Source: Candidatus Uhrbacteria bacterium RIFCSPLOWO2_01_FULL_47_25
Lineage (GTDB): Bacteria > Patescibacteriota > Patescibacteriia > GWA2-46-9
Length of the DNA: 34,777 bases
NCBI GenBank assembly: GCA_001791325.1
Contig: MGEK01000026.1
Span: 1 to 34,777, forward strand
Direction: 5' to 3'
The notes under the pieces are model-generated. The model made no database searches and was not told the DNA's origin. It saw only the letters and a list, made by a program, of their open reading frames with translations. The translations under genes were made by a program, and so were the position numbers. Below, piece by piece: positions 1 to 7,596 of the stretch (the first letter of the stretch is position 1; each line of letters begins with the position of its first letter).

Positions 1-52
1 AAGCACGTGTATTACCATTATACTACAAGCACGTGTATTACCATTATACTAC
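1..52. repeat. 26-bp perfect tandem repeat, two copies
   Basis: The unit AAGCACGTGTATTACCATTA plus TACTAC occurs twice back to back with no spacer and stops at GCCCGCAG. The window begins exactly at a unit boundary, so the array may continue to the left. There is no spacer DNA, so it is not a CRISPR. It could be a minisatellite or an assembly-edge artefact. Confidence 0.8.
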
Positions 53-156
53 GCCCGCAGGTTTATTGAAAAGATTGTTTAAAAGATTAACAACATTAAA
101 TCACGGCAAGAGAATATAATCAATACTTATTCAAATTTATAATCATGCCCCGCGAC

Positions 157-306
157 CTATATGCTATTCGCGTACCAAGAGGGATCAACGATCGGCTTTT
201 GGAATTCGCGCCAAACCCAAATCCACAGACCAACAGCAACAATAAGCAAAATTGCTAAGTAGGCCCAGTCCTTCTTGGTCATAAGTTGCTTCATCTGGAA
301 CATCAT
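157..306 (-). CDS. Small single-pass membrane protein (49 aa)
   Basis: This short frame is missing from the ORF track. It encodes a Lys-containing N-terminus (MKQLMTKKD), one strong hydrophobic helix (WAYLAILLIVAVGLWIWVW) and a short polar tail ending DPSWYANSI. I chose the ATG at 306 because AGGA lies nine bases upstream; in-frame ATGs at 312 and 303 are alternatives. The pattern suggests an anchor with a cytoplasmic N-terminus. It has no recognisable family. It lies downstream of, and on the same strand as, the secreted protein at 395-886, so the two could be co-transcribed. Function is unknown; the composition supports a real gene more than chance. Confidence 0.5.
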   Translation of the reverse strand: MMFQMKQLMTKKDWAYLAILLIVAVGLWIWVWREFQKPIVDPSWYANSI

Positions 307-394
307 AATCATTGGTCCTAATTATATATTTTTTTGAGAATCAGCGAAACCCCACGGTTTGATTCGTTCTTGGCGTGTTATTTGTGGGGAAATG

Positions 395-886
395 CTATTT
401 TTGGATAGTTACGATTTTTATTGAATTGCCGTGAGGATTTTTCTCAACGAAAATATCAATCGTAGGCAGGCCCCTTTTTTGGTCTAGCCATTTGGCGTAG
501 CGGTCTTCACAAGCATAGGACTTACCGTCAATGTTCACCTGGGTTCCAAGATCAAGGAAAATAGGGCAAGCGGCAGCACCCACATAAACAGGTCGTCCGC
601 TAGCCATAATACACTTACCTTTCCGAATAGTGTGGCAGCTGTCGGCGCGACTATATTGAGTAATGACAGCTTGAAAAATTATCATCGGTGCGGGCGGTGG
701 AAAAGCAGAGGCAGAATTATCAGTCGTGGCAGCTTCAGTTTGAGCGCTTGTTTTGACCGCAAGATTAGATGCCGCCACGGCATCAGTCAGCGATCCATCA
801 AGCATCGCGAGAATGACCCCCAGCACAATAACAGTAAAAAATGTTTTTTCAGCGCAGCGCCATGTGTAATAAACACAAAAGTTCAT
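395..886 (-). CDS. Secreted 3D-domain-like protein
   Basis: The protein starts with a signal peptide: a Lys-containing n-region, a hydrophobic core (FFTVIVLGVILAML) and a likely signal-peptidase site after DAVAA. A low-complexity Ser/Ala/Pro stretch follows. The C-terminal ~90 residues (ITQYSRADSCHT, then AAACPIFLDLGTQVNIDGKSYACEDRY, then TIDIFVEKNP) match the layout of the 3D (Asp-Asp-Asp) / double-psi beta-barrel domain found in cell-wall lytic proteins: a Tyr-Ser start, a CP-x-LG-T segment, an acidic ED and a terminal hydrophobic strand. Three cysteines in the domain may form disulfides outside the cell. The ORF-track frame extends to a GTG at 946; I prefer ATG 886 because it gives a normal signal peptide. 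The likely role is in wall binding or remodelling, from resemblance only. Confidence 0.6.
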   Translation of the reverse strand: MNFCVYYTWRCAEKTFFTVIVLGVILAMLDGSLTDAVAASNLAVKTSAQTEAATTDNSASAFPPPAPMIIFQAVITQYSRADSCHTIRKGKCIMASGRPVYVGAAACPIFLDLGTQVNIDGKSYACEDRYAKWLDQKRGLPTIDIFVEKNPHGNSIKIVTIQK

Positions 887-1031
887 AATAGACAGAATAT
901 GTTGGCTAATAAAAAATCTGCCTTTAAATTTTGGCAGGCGACACACCTTAGCATAATCTAAAATTTTTGTCCAGAGTTAGGTGATTGCTTGAAAATTTAG
1001 AATATGTTATGTTGCACTTTCCTTTTAGCGT

Positions 1032-2924
1032 ATGAGGTTTAAGATTGTATCAAGATTTAAACCAACCAGTGATCAGCCCGAAGCAATTCGGCAGATTTCA
1101 ACATGGCTTAAAGCTGGTGAGCGACACCAAACCTTGCTTGGTGTTACCGGTTCAGGAAAAACTTTTACTATGGCCAAGGTGATTGAGGAGTTGCAACGCC
1201 CCACGTTGGTAATTTCTCCAAACAAAACTCTGGCCGCCCAACTCTATAGCGAATTCAAGCAATTTTTTCCGGATAATGCCGTTCACTATTTTGTTTCATA
1301 CTATGATTACTACCAGCCCGAAGCCTATATTCCGCAAACAGATACCTACATTGCCAAGGAGGCGATGATCAATGATGAAATTGATCGGCTGCGTCACGCC
1401 GCCACCCAATCGCTTTTAACGCGTCCGGATGTTTTAATTGTGGCTTCAGTTTCTTGCATTTATGGTTTGGGTTCCCCGCTCACATATCAATCGCAAAAAA
1501 TTTCAATCCAGCAGGGTGAACAAATCTCGCGGCAAAAATTTTTGAAAGAATTGGTGGCCATGCAATACAACCGTAATGACATTGATTTTGGCCGTGGCAC
1601 ATTCCGCGCCCGCGGCGATATCGTGGAAATTCATCCAGTGACCGGCGAAGATATTATTCGTGTGGAGTGGCTGGGGGATATTTTAGAAAAAATTACTTTA
1701 CTGCCTAATATTGTGCGCAAAAAAGCGGGACAAGCTATTAAGGCAACGCAAGTACTTAAACAAATTGATATCTATCCGGCCAAACATTTTGTGACGCCCT
1801 TGCATGAAGAAGAGGACGCGCTCAAGGCTATTCGCGCCGAGCTTAAGGAGCGGCTGAACATTCTTCAAGCTGAAGGCAAGGAGCTTGAAGCGCAGCGTTT
1901 AGAACAGCGGACTAATTATGATTTGGAGCTCATTGCCACAACTGGCTACTGTAATGGTATTGAAAATTATTCGCGTCATTTTGATCGTCGCCATCCAGGC
2001 CAGCCGCCCTTTGCTTTGTTGGATTATTTTACCTACGCCGTAAAGGAGCAAAAACTAGACGGGTATTTAACATTTCTTGACGAGAGCCATATCGTCATTC
2101 CCCAGCTTCGCGGGATGTATGCCGGCGATTATTCCAGAAAACAAATGCTGGTGGATTACGGCTGGCGTCTGCCTTCGGCTTTTGACAATCGCCCTTTAAA
2201 TTTTCAAGAATTTTCGGACAGGATACAGCAGCTTTTATACGTTTCTGCCACCCCCAATGATTATGAATTAAGCTTGTCCGGTGCCAAACATGGATTTAAA
2301 GATCTTAGCGAAAGGAAAGAGAAATCGGTACGGGTGGCCCAGCAGCTAATTAGGCCAACCGGTATTCTTGATCCAGAAGTTGTGGTGCGGCCAACCGATG
2401 GTCAGCTTGACGATTTAATGGTAGAGATCAGAAAGAGGATATCTAAGAGTGAGCGTACTTTGGTAACCACCCTAACAAAGCGCTTGGCCGAAGAGTTGAC
2501 TGATTATTTAGCGGAGGCGGGAATTAAAGTACAATATTTGCATTCTGACGTAGAAACTCTGGAACGCGTTGAAATTTTGAAGAGTCTTCGCGCGGGGGTG
2601 TATGATGTGGTGGTTGGCATTAACTTATTGCGCGAAGGCTTGGACTTGCCAGAGGTTTCGCTGGTTGCAATATTAGACGCTGACAAGGAAGGATTTTTAC
2701 GCAACGAAACAACACTAATCCAAACCATGGGTCGGGCGGCGCGTCATGTTGAGGGAAAAGTTATTATGTATGCCGACACTATGACTTCGTCTATGAAACG
2801 CGCCATCGCCGAGGTGGAGCGTCGCCGCGCCATTCAACGGGCTTACAATAAAAAACATGGCATAACTCCGCAGCCTATTGAGCGGTCAGATGAAGTGATG
2901 ATCGTAGATTATATAGTGAAATAA
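1032..2924 (+). CDS. uvrB: Excinuclease ABC subunit B (UvrB)
   Basis: UvrB is the helicase-like damage-verification subunit of nucleotide excision repair, loading onto DNA from UvrA and recruiting UvrC. Visible motifs are Walker A GVTGSGKT (residues 37-44), the UvrB beta-hairpin region ([21 protein letters not shown]), the DEAD-like LDESH, YVSATP, motif V ([15 protein letters not shown]) and motif VI (QTMGRAARH). At 630 residues it is shorter than E. coli UvrB (673). It stops soon after HGITPQ, so the C-terminal UVR domain that contacts UvrC is missing. I see no UVR sequence in any frame downstream, so this is not a simple frameshift. The start follows a spacer with a possible TTGCTT-16-TATGTT promoter (986-1013); no Shine-Dalgarno is visible. 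Confidence 0.97.
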   Translation: MRFKIVSRFKPTSDQPEAIRQISTWLKAGERHQTLLGVTGSGKTFTMAKVIEELQRPTLVISPNKTLAAQLYSEFKQFFPDNAVHYFVSYYDYYQPEAYIPQTDTYIAKEAMINDEIDRLRHAATQSLLTRPDVLIVASVSCIYGLGSPLTYQSQKISIQQGEQISRQKFLKELVAMQYNRNDIDFGRGTFRARGDIVEIHPVTGEDIIRVEWLGDILEKITLLPNIVRKKAGQAIKATQVLKQIDIYPAKHFVTPLHEEEDALKAIRAELKERLNILQAEGKELEAQRLEQRTNYDLELIATTGYCNGIENYSRHFDRRHPGQPPFALLDYFTYAVKEQKLDGYLTFLDESHIVIPQLRGMYAGDYSRKQMLVDYGWRLPSAFDNRPLNFQEFSDRIQQLLYVSATPNDYELSLSGAKHGFKDLSERKEKSVRVAQQLIRPTGILDPEVVVRPTDGQLDDLMVEIRKRISKSERTLVTTLTKRLAEELTDYLAEAGIKVQYLHSDVETLERVEILKSLRAGVYDVVVGINLLREGLDLPEVSLVAILDADKEGFLRNETTLIQTMGRAARHVEGKVIMYADTMTSSMKRAIAEVERRRAIQRAYNKKHGITPQPIERSDEVMIVDYIVK

Positions 2925-2948
2925 ACACTTTACTTACTTGAACCTTCG

Positions 2949-2977
2949 TTGACAAACTAAAACAACTAACGTACTCT
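2949..2977 (+). promoter_or_regulatory. Sigma70-type promoter, TTGACA-17-TACTCT
   Basis: A perfect -35 (TTGACA, 2949-2954) is followed after 17 bases by TACTCT (2972-2977). It lies just after uvrB and would transcribe the small ORF at 3048. Confidence 0.5.
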
Positions 2978-3047
2978 TGCGCGAGGCGTTCATCTTCAAC
3001 AAGCGAGCAGCCAGTAGTTTGCTAAAAAGGGAGGGGGGTAATGTCAT

Positions 3048-3185
3048 ATGTCACATAATGAGAAGGGAGCTACGTCAGTGAACTCCCCAATGTTATCGGG
3101 GTGGGCCTATCTGAGGGTACTCGGTTTAGTCTTGCTGTATGGCGGCTTCCCCCTTGCGGCATTTTGGCTTATCGCCTACTGGTAA
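3048..3185 (+). CDS. Small hydrophobic protein (45 aa)
   Basis: This frame is not in the ORF track. ATG 3048 is preceded by an unusually strong purine ribosome-binding site (GGGAGGGGGG, 3029-3038), rare in this window. The product has a polar start (MSHNEKGATSVNS) and one C-terminal membrane helix (GWAYLRVLGLVLLYGGFPLAAFWLIAYW). It has its own promoter at 2949 and a hairpin at 3211, making a self-contained unit. The composition recalls small membrane-active peptides such as type I toxins or leader peptides, but I do not recognise a family. It marks the left end of the accessory island. Confidence 0.55.
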   Translation: MSHNEKGATSVNSPMLSGWAYLRVLGLVLLYGGFPLAAFWLIAYW

Positions 3186-3210
3186 ACAAGAAGCACGCCA
3201 TATAGTTACG

Positions 3211-3233
3211 CCCCGGGCAGCCAATGCTCGGGG
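3211..3233. terminator. GC-rich hairpin between converging frames
   Basis: CCCCGGGCA and TGCTCGGGG pair across a 5-nt loop with one mismatch, followed by a weak T-run (TTCTCATTT). It lies after the 45-aa ORF and beside the end of the reverse-strand uvrC remnant, so it may terminate transcription from the left. Confidence 0.45.
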
Positions 3234-3236
3234 TTC

Positions 3237-3341
3237 TCATTTACCGATAAGTTTTTTTCGACACAGCAATTTGTGATAGCTCACCGCAAAACGATGGGCT
3301 TCGTCGCAATCAAGAAAGGTGACTACAACGCCACCCTTGAT
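3237..3341 (-). pseudogene. Remnant of a uvrC 3' end
   Basis: Read on the reverse strand, this stretch encodes DCDEAHRFAVSYHKLLCRKK then LIGK and a TGA stop. The intact UvrC in this window ends RDEAHRFAVSYHKVLRRKQL then LFR. At the DNA level the two are clearly related but diverged (roughly three quarters identical over about 70 bp by eye), so this is not a recent exact duplication. An in-frame TAA lies just upstream, so only about 34 codons survive. It has the same orientation as the real uvrC and lies at the opposite side of the DGR-like island, suggesting the island entered at, or was carried with, a uvrC 3' end. Confidence 0.75.
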
Positions 3342-3365
3342 TTATTTTAGGAAGCATGCTAGGAT
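3337..3365 (+). promoter_or_regulatory. Extended -10 promoter of the putative DGR target gene
   Basis: TTGATT (3337-3342), a 17-base spacer and TAGGAT (3360-3365) preceded by TGC form a good extended -10 promoter. The predicted leader is about 105 nt. It overlaps the end of the uvrC remnant. Confidence 0.45.
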
Positions 3366-3370
3366 AGGGT

Positions 3371-3415
3371 GTCTTTTCTCGAGTTTCTCATTCTGATTTT
3401 CTGAGCAGAAAAGAC
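3371..3415 (+). promoter_or_regulatory. Leader with two competing hairpins
   Basis: GTCTTTTCT (3371-3379) can pair perfectly with AGAAAAGAC (3407-3415). The same 3' arm can instead form a tight TTTTCT-gagc-AGAAAA hairpin (3397-3412). The two folds exclude each other. This is the 5' leader of the gene at 3477; a regulatory role is inference. Confidence 0.35.
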
Positions 3416-3476
3416 CCCAACGGCCAAGGGATAGCGGCTAGAGAAAATCGGGCACGCAGCCTGATAGGAGGCCAAA

Positions 3477-4439
3477 ATGGCAAAGTACAGTTCGTTGACA
3501 AAGGGACAAGATGAGGCGCTCGTCAATCGTTTGGGCGACGCCTTCGGCGGCGACGGTCTCGCAGCCGTGCACGCCATCTTGGCTGGTGCCAAGGTGACGA
3601 TCGAAGAGATCATCGCGACCTTCTTCGACAAGCATGGTCGGCGTATCCCGCCCCGCGGCATCAAAGCTGCGGTCTGCGACGCGAACTACAAGTTCCACCT
3701 GGTCCAGCCGGAGACCGTCGACTACGCCGCTCGGATCGAGCGCGTGATTGACGCCTTTGAGGGCAAGGTGGCATTCCCGGAAGCGGCCTGGTTTGAGGAT
3801 GCAATCGGCGGTCTCAAGATGAAGATTGAGGGCGATTCCAAGATCGTCAATGCTTTGAAGGGCATCCATCTCCCGAATGTCGTTCCGCAAATGGTCATCA
3901 CCAACCACGGCCAGACCTTGGACGAGGTGCTCCTTGTCGCTCTTGGCCGCTCCTACCAGAAGGAGTTCCCGGAGGGCCGTCCCTTCAATAACTACTGCAA
4001 GGGCGAATTGGTCAACCAGGTCAGGGTTCTCTCCGAGAGCCGTCTCGATCTCTTGGTCGAGCGGGCGAAGCAGGGACCGGTTCCGATACTCGAGTTCCCG
4101 ACCGCGACTCAGGGGTTCTCGGTCGACGCTCAGCGCGAGCAGATGGAAACGATGCTGGAGGGGTTCATCCTCAACGGTTTCAACGCCGTGCTCGCCATGA
4201 TCATGTGGCCCGATGTCTTGGCTCGGGATTTCAACACCCCAGTGATCGACCTTTCCGCCTATCAGCGGCAGTCGGCCGAGTACTCGCTCTGCCTGCGCCC
4301 GCGCGGCGCCCTCCGCTTCGGCTACAGGGCGAACCTCGCGGATGCGAACGACAACTACTCAGGAGGGGTGTCCTTCGTCGGATTGTGTCTACTTTGTAGC
4401 TGCCCAGGAGTTTTTCCAGAAGGGAAAACTCCTGGCTAA
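3477..4439 (+). CDS. Putative DGR variable (target) protein
   Basis: The start follows a clear AGGAGG (3466-3471) five bases upstream. The N-terminal ~240 residues are soluble, mixed alpha/beta and not recognised. The C-terminal part, from DLSAYQRQSAEYSLCLRPRG to ANDNYSGGVSFVG, has the look of a DGR variable region: many Tyr, Arg, Asn and Ser positions, consecutive AAC/GAC/AAC/TAC codons, then a Gly-Gly-hydrophobic ending. The final ~15 residues are encoded partly by a perfect hairpin and may be an extension past the normal end. The gene is much richer in G and C than its neighbours, with CTC/CGC/GTC codons favoured, which suggests transfer. It converges on, and overlaps by 3 nt, the Avd-like gene. 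I found no template repeat in the window, so the target role is inferred from neighbours and composition. Confidence 0.6.
   Translation: MAKYSSLTKGQDEALVNRLGDAFGGDGLAAVHAILAGAKVTIEEIIATFFDKHGRRIPPRGIKAAVCDANYKFHLVQPETVDYAARIERVIDAFEGKVAFPEAAWFEDAIGGLKMKIEGDSKIVNALKGIHLPNVVPQMVITNHGQTLDEVLLVALGRSYQKEFPEGRPFNNYCKGELVNQVRVLSESRLDLLVERAKQGPVPILEFPTATQGFSVDAQREQMETMLEGFILNGFNAVLAMIMWPDVLARDFNTPVIDLSAYQRQSAEYSLCLRPRGALRFGYRANLADANDNYSGGVSFVGLCLLCSCPGVFPEGKTPG
4404..4435. repeat. Perfect 11-bp hairpin at the end of the putative variable region
   Basis: CCAGGAGTTTT (4404-4414) pairs perfectly with AAAACTCCTGG (4425-4435) around a 10-nt loop. Known DGR targets often have a hairpin/cruciform just past the variable repeat that promotes retrohoming; position and orientation fit. 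The U-run is inside the stem rather than after it, so it is not a standard intrinsic terminator. Confidence 0.6.
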
Positions 4440-4801
4440 GCTTTTGCAGCTTCGGCGAGCGATCGCTGCCATCCGCCGATCATGCGTCCGATTTCTCGAA
4501 TCTGTGTTTGTAGAACGATGTACTTTTTGGCATCAATTGCGCCAATTTCTCGGGAGAGACGCAGGAGGACTTTAAGCGTGTCGAACTTGACGTTGGCTTG
4601 ACGAAGTAGCGCGAGTTTTTCTGACTGCGGAACGCTACTTGCCGCTAGCATAAACTCGAGCGTTCCTATGATGTAGTGCTCGCATTTGGCTCCAAGCGTG
4701 TACTTATCTTTCTTGGGGAAGAGGAGCGAGTATCCATAGAATGTTTTGTAGAGGTCGTAGAGTTTTTGGACAATCGGTATTTCTTTATCGTTATTGTTTG
4801 T

Positions 4802-4816
<15 letters not shown>
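4436..4816 (-). CDS. avd: Avd-like four-helix bundle protein of a DGR
   Basis: The predicted product (126 aa) runs from MDTPHTNNNDKEIPIVQKLYD to GGWQRSLAEAAKA. The EIPIVQKLYDLYK start, the LGAKCEHYIIGTLEFMLAA helix, the LLRQANVKFDTLKVLLRLSREIGAI helix and the YIVLQTQIREIGRMIGGW ending are the pattern of Avd / 23S-intervening-sequence four-helix proteins. In DGRs such a protein binds the RT and is needed for mutagenic retrohoming. The length matches Bordetella phage Avd (about 128). The ORF track extends upstream to 5062, but that part lies antisense inside the RT. The gene is inverted relative to the RT: its ATG and the RT's ATG overlap head to head by 15 bp. The stop overlaps the target gene's stop on the other strand. 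Confidence 0.75.
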
Positions 4817-5882
<1,066 letters not shown>

Positions 5883-5944
5883 GATTATATGCTCAGCAGT
5901 TGACTATGAGTCATATGGGCGCGAGATATACTTATTTATGAGGC

Positions 5945-7507
5945 TCACCGAAAAAGCAGTTGTTTTCTACGTAATACCTTATGATAACTAACCGCAAAGC
6001 GGTGGGCCTCGTCGCGCACGCGTTGAAGCAGGTGCAGCGCGCCAGAGGTACGCGGGAGTACTATTGGGTTTAACTGATTGGGCACAAATATTTCCTCAAG
6101 ACGTTTGGCGAGCGAGACAATAGGAATATCAAGTTTGAATTCTCGCCAAACTTCCATGGCCGCGCCGAGCTGCGGTCGTCCGCCGTCAACAACAACTAGG
6201 TCGGGCTTTGGCCAAACCGAGCCCTGTTTGTTTTTTGATTTTTCTTTCCCCCACCTAGTATACGCCATGGCGTATACTAGGTGGGGTGGGCGAGATGGTG
6301 GATTTTTTATTGAAATAGATGACGGTATTTCCTGATTGATGTAATGATTAAAGCGTCGCCGTAAGATTTCTTTAAGCATAGCCACGTCGTTTGCTCCGTG
6401 GACAGTTTTGATTTTGAATTTTCGGTACTGGCTTTTATCAGTCTGCCCCGCGGTGAATACGACCATTGAAGCAGTGGCGAGCGTCCCCATTATATTTGAG
6501 ACGTCATATCCCTCAATGCGGTGAGGCGGTTTTTTGAGGTCCAGCACTTTCGCGAGCTCAATAATATCACCTTCAATTTTCTCGCCAAAAGAGAGAATGT
6601 GCGACATGGCCAGCACTTTTTCTAGATTTTCTATTTTATATTCTACCCTCCTTCGCAGAAAGCCATCCGCCCGGGGCGGATAAACCCATGGATGAACCCC
6701 GTTAGAAGCCTTGCTTCTAACGGGGTGAATGCGCGAGGAGGGTACCCTGCGTAGCCTTGGCGAAGCAGGGTACGCTTCGGAGGGTTCCGCCCGACGAAAT
6801 ATGTGGAGCGGTGCCACGGGTGTAAACTCATAGGGCTCCACATTCTCGGCACGTTTTAGAGATGGCTCGTCTCTCATTCGTCGCAGCATTTTTAGCTGAC
6901 GTTTGAGGTTGTTTAAAATTCGCTGACGCTTGCCAGCAAAAAAATCTTTTATGTATTTTATGTTCTGACGGTATTCTTGAAGGCTGATTTTGCCGATACA
7001 CACTCCAGGACAAAGTCCTAGATGATAATATAGACAAGCGCGGTCGTTGTTTGGCACGCAATTGGTTCGGTAAGGAAAGAAGCGACGCAAAATTTTCAAG
7101 GTTTCTTTAACCGCGCGCGCGTCGGTAAATGGGCCGAAGTAAGTGCCGTCTTTTTCTATTTTTCTCGTTGTTAAGACGCGTGGATATTCTTCATCGGTTA
7201 TTTTGACCGAAAGATAAGTTTTGTCATCACGCAAGAGCACGTTAAAACGCGGCTGATATTTTTTGATGTAGTGAGATTCTTGCAGCAGGGCCTCTATTTC
7301 TGACGGCGTTTCTTCCCAGGTGACCGTGGCTGCTTCATCAAGAAGACGATGCTTGGCCGGCGATAGGCCATTATTCTTTACAAAGTAGCTTGATATTCGG
7401 TTTTTTAGACTGGTCGCCTTGCCAACATAGAGCATGTTGCCATTTTTATCCTTAAAGAAATACACTCCGGGGGATGTTGGAATTTTTTCTTTTTTTATCT
7501 TAACCAT
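5945..7507 (-). CDS. uvrC: Excinuclease ABC subunit C (UvrC), with in-frame palindromic insertions
   Basis: UvrC makes the two incisions in nucleotide excision repair. The N-terminal GIY-YIG nuclease is intact (GVYFFKDKNGNMLYVGKATSLKNRISSYF, residues ~14-43), followed by the Cys-rich YYHLGLCPGVC segment and the RNase H-like half (EGYDVSNIMGT, VVVDGGRPQLGAA, RDEAHRFAVSYH). At 520 residues it is shorter than E. coli UvrC (610) and ends straight after the RNase H fold, lacking the C-terminal HhH pair. The central UVR motif region is split: about 65 residues (roughly FTPVAPLHIF to GFLRRRV) come from DNA made of palindromes. A second palindrome adds PPHLVYAMAYTRWG before the last DGG motif. Both insertions keep the frame. 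It is divergent from ileS and faces the DGR-like RT tail to tail. Confidence 0.95.
   Translation of the reverse strand: MVKIKKEKIPTSPGVYFFKDKNGNMLYVGKATSLKNRISSYFVKNNGLSPAKHRLLDEAATVTWEETPSEIEALLQESHYIKKYQPRFNVLLRDDKTYLSVKITDEEYPRVLTTRKIEKDGTYFGPFTDARAVKETLKILRRFFPYRTNCVPNNDRACLYYHLGLCPGVCIGKISLQEYRQNIKYIKDFFAGKRQRILNNLKRQLKMLRRMRDEPSLKRAENVEPYEFTPVAPLHIFRRAEPSEAYPASPRLRRVPSSRIHPVRSKASNGVHPWVYPPRADGFLRRRVEYKIENLEKVLAMSHILSFGEKIEGDIIELAKVLDLKKPPHRIEGYDVSNIMGTLATASMVVFTAGQTDKSQYRKFKIKTVHGANDVAMLKEILRRRFNHYINQEIPSSISIKNPPSRPPHLVYAMAYTRWGKEKSKNKQGSVWPKPDLVVVDGGRPQLGAAMEVWREFKLDIPIVSLAKRLEEIFVPNQLNPIVLPRTSGALHLLQRVRDEAHRFAVSYHKVLRRKQLLFR
6249..6286. repeat. 38-bp perfect palindrome inside uvrC
   Basis: CCCCACCTAGTATACGCCA is followed directly by its exact reverse complement, with no loop. 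Both strands read HLVYAMAYTRWG. It lies in a surface-loop region of UvrC between the FNHYINQE and DLVVVDGG segments. Confidence 0.9.
6644..6843. repeat. Composite palindromic element inserted in frame in uvrC
   Basis: The ~200 bp holds nested inverted repeats: TACCCTCCT...AGGAGGGTA (6644/6736), ATCCGCC-GGCGGAT (6664-6680), ACCCCGTTAGAAGC-ctt-GCTTCTAACGGGGT (6696-6726, 14-bp perfect stem), TACCCTGC...GCAGGGTA (6743/6765) and ATGTGGAGC...GCTCCACAT (6801/6835). The CCCGTTAGAA core recurs at 12295 and 18673. The uvrC reading frame passes through without a stop. Confidence 0.85.
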
Positions 7508-7550
7508 AAGTATTGTTATACAACGATAAAGAGAATTTGAATAGGTATGA

Positions 7551-7579
7551 TGGACAAACTGCTATTCTCGCGATATTAT
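7551..7579 (+). promoter_or_regulatory. ileS promoter, TGGACA-17-TATTAT
   Basis: TGGACA (7551-7556) and TATTAT (7574-7579) are spaced 17 bases, each 5/6 to consensus, and predict a leader of about 11 nt before the ileS ATG. It lies in the uvrC/ileS divergent spacer; I see no equally clear promoter for uvrC. Confidence 0.5.
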
Positions 7580-7596
7580 AGGTTAATATAAGATAT

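Noticed and set aside
1-52. Possible CRISPR repeat
   Set aside because: The two 26-bp units abut with no spacer, and no cas gene is present.
343-372. Terminator for the secreted-protein gene
   Set aside because: The GAATC/AAACC hairpin exists, but on the gene's strand it is followed by A-rich rather than U-rich sequence.
2925-3047. Missing UvrB UVR domain in another frame
   Set aside because: No UVR-like sequence is found in any frame after the stop, so the truncation appears genuine.
3438-3908. 156-aa reverse-strand ORF
   Set aside because: It is a shadow of the GC-rich gene at 3477, which has a strong ribosome-binding site.
4676-4801. N-terminal extension of the RT from the ORF track
   Set aside because: It is antisense to the well-supported Avd-like gene and carries no RT similarity.
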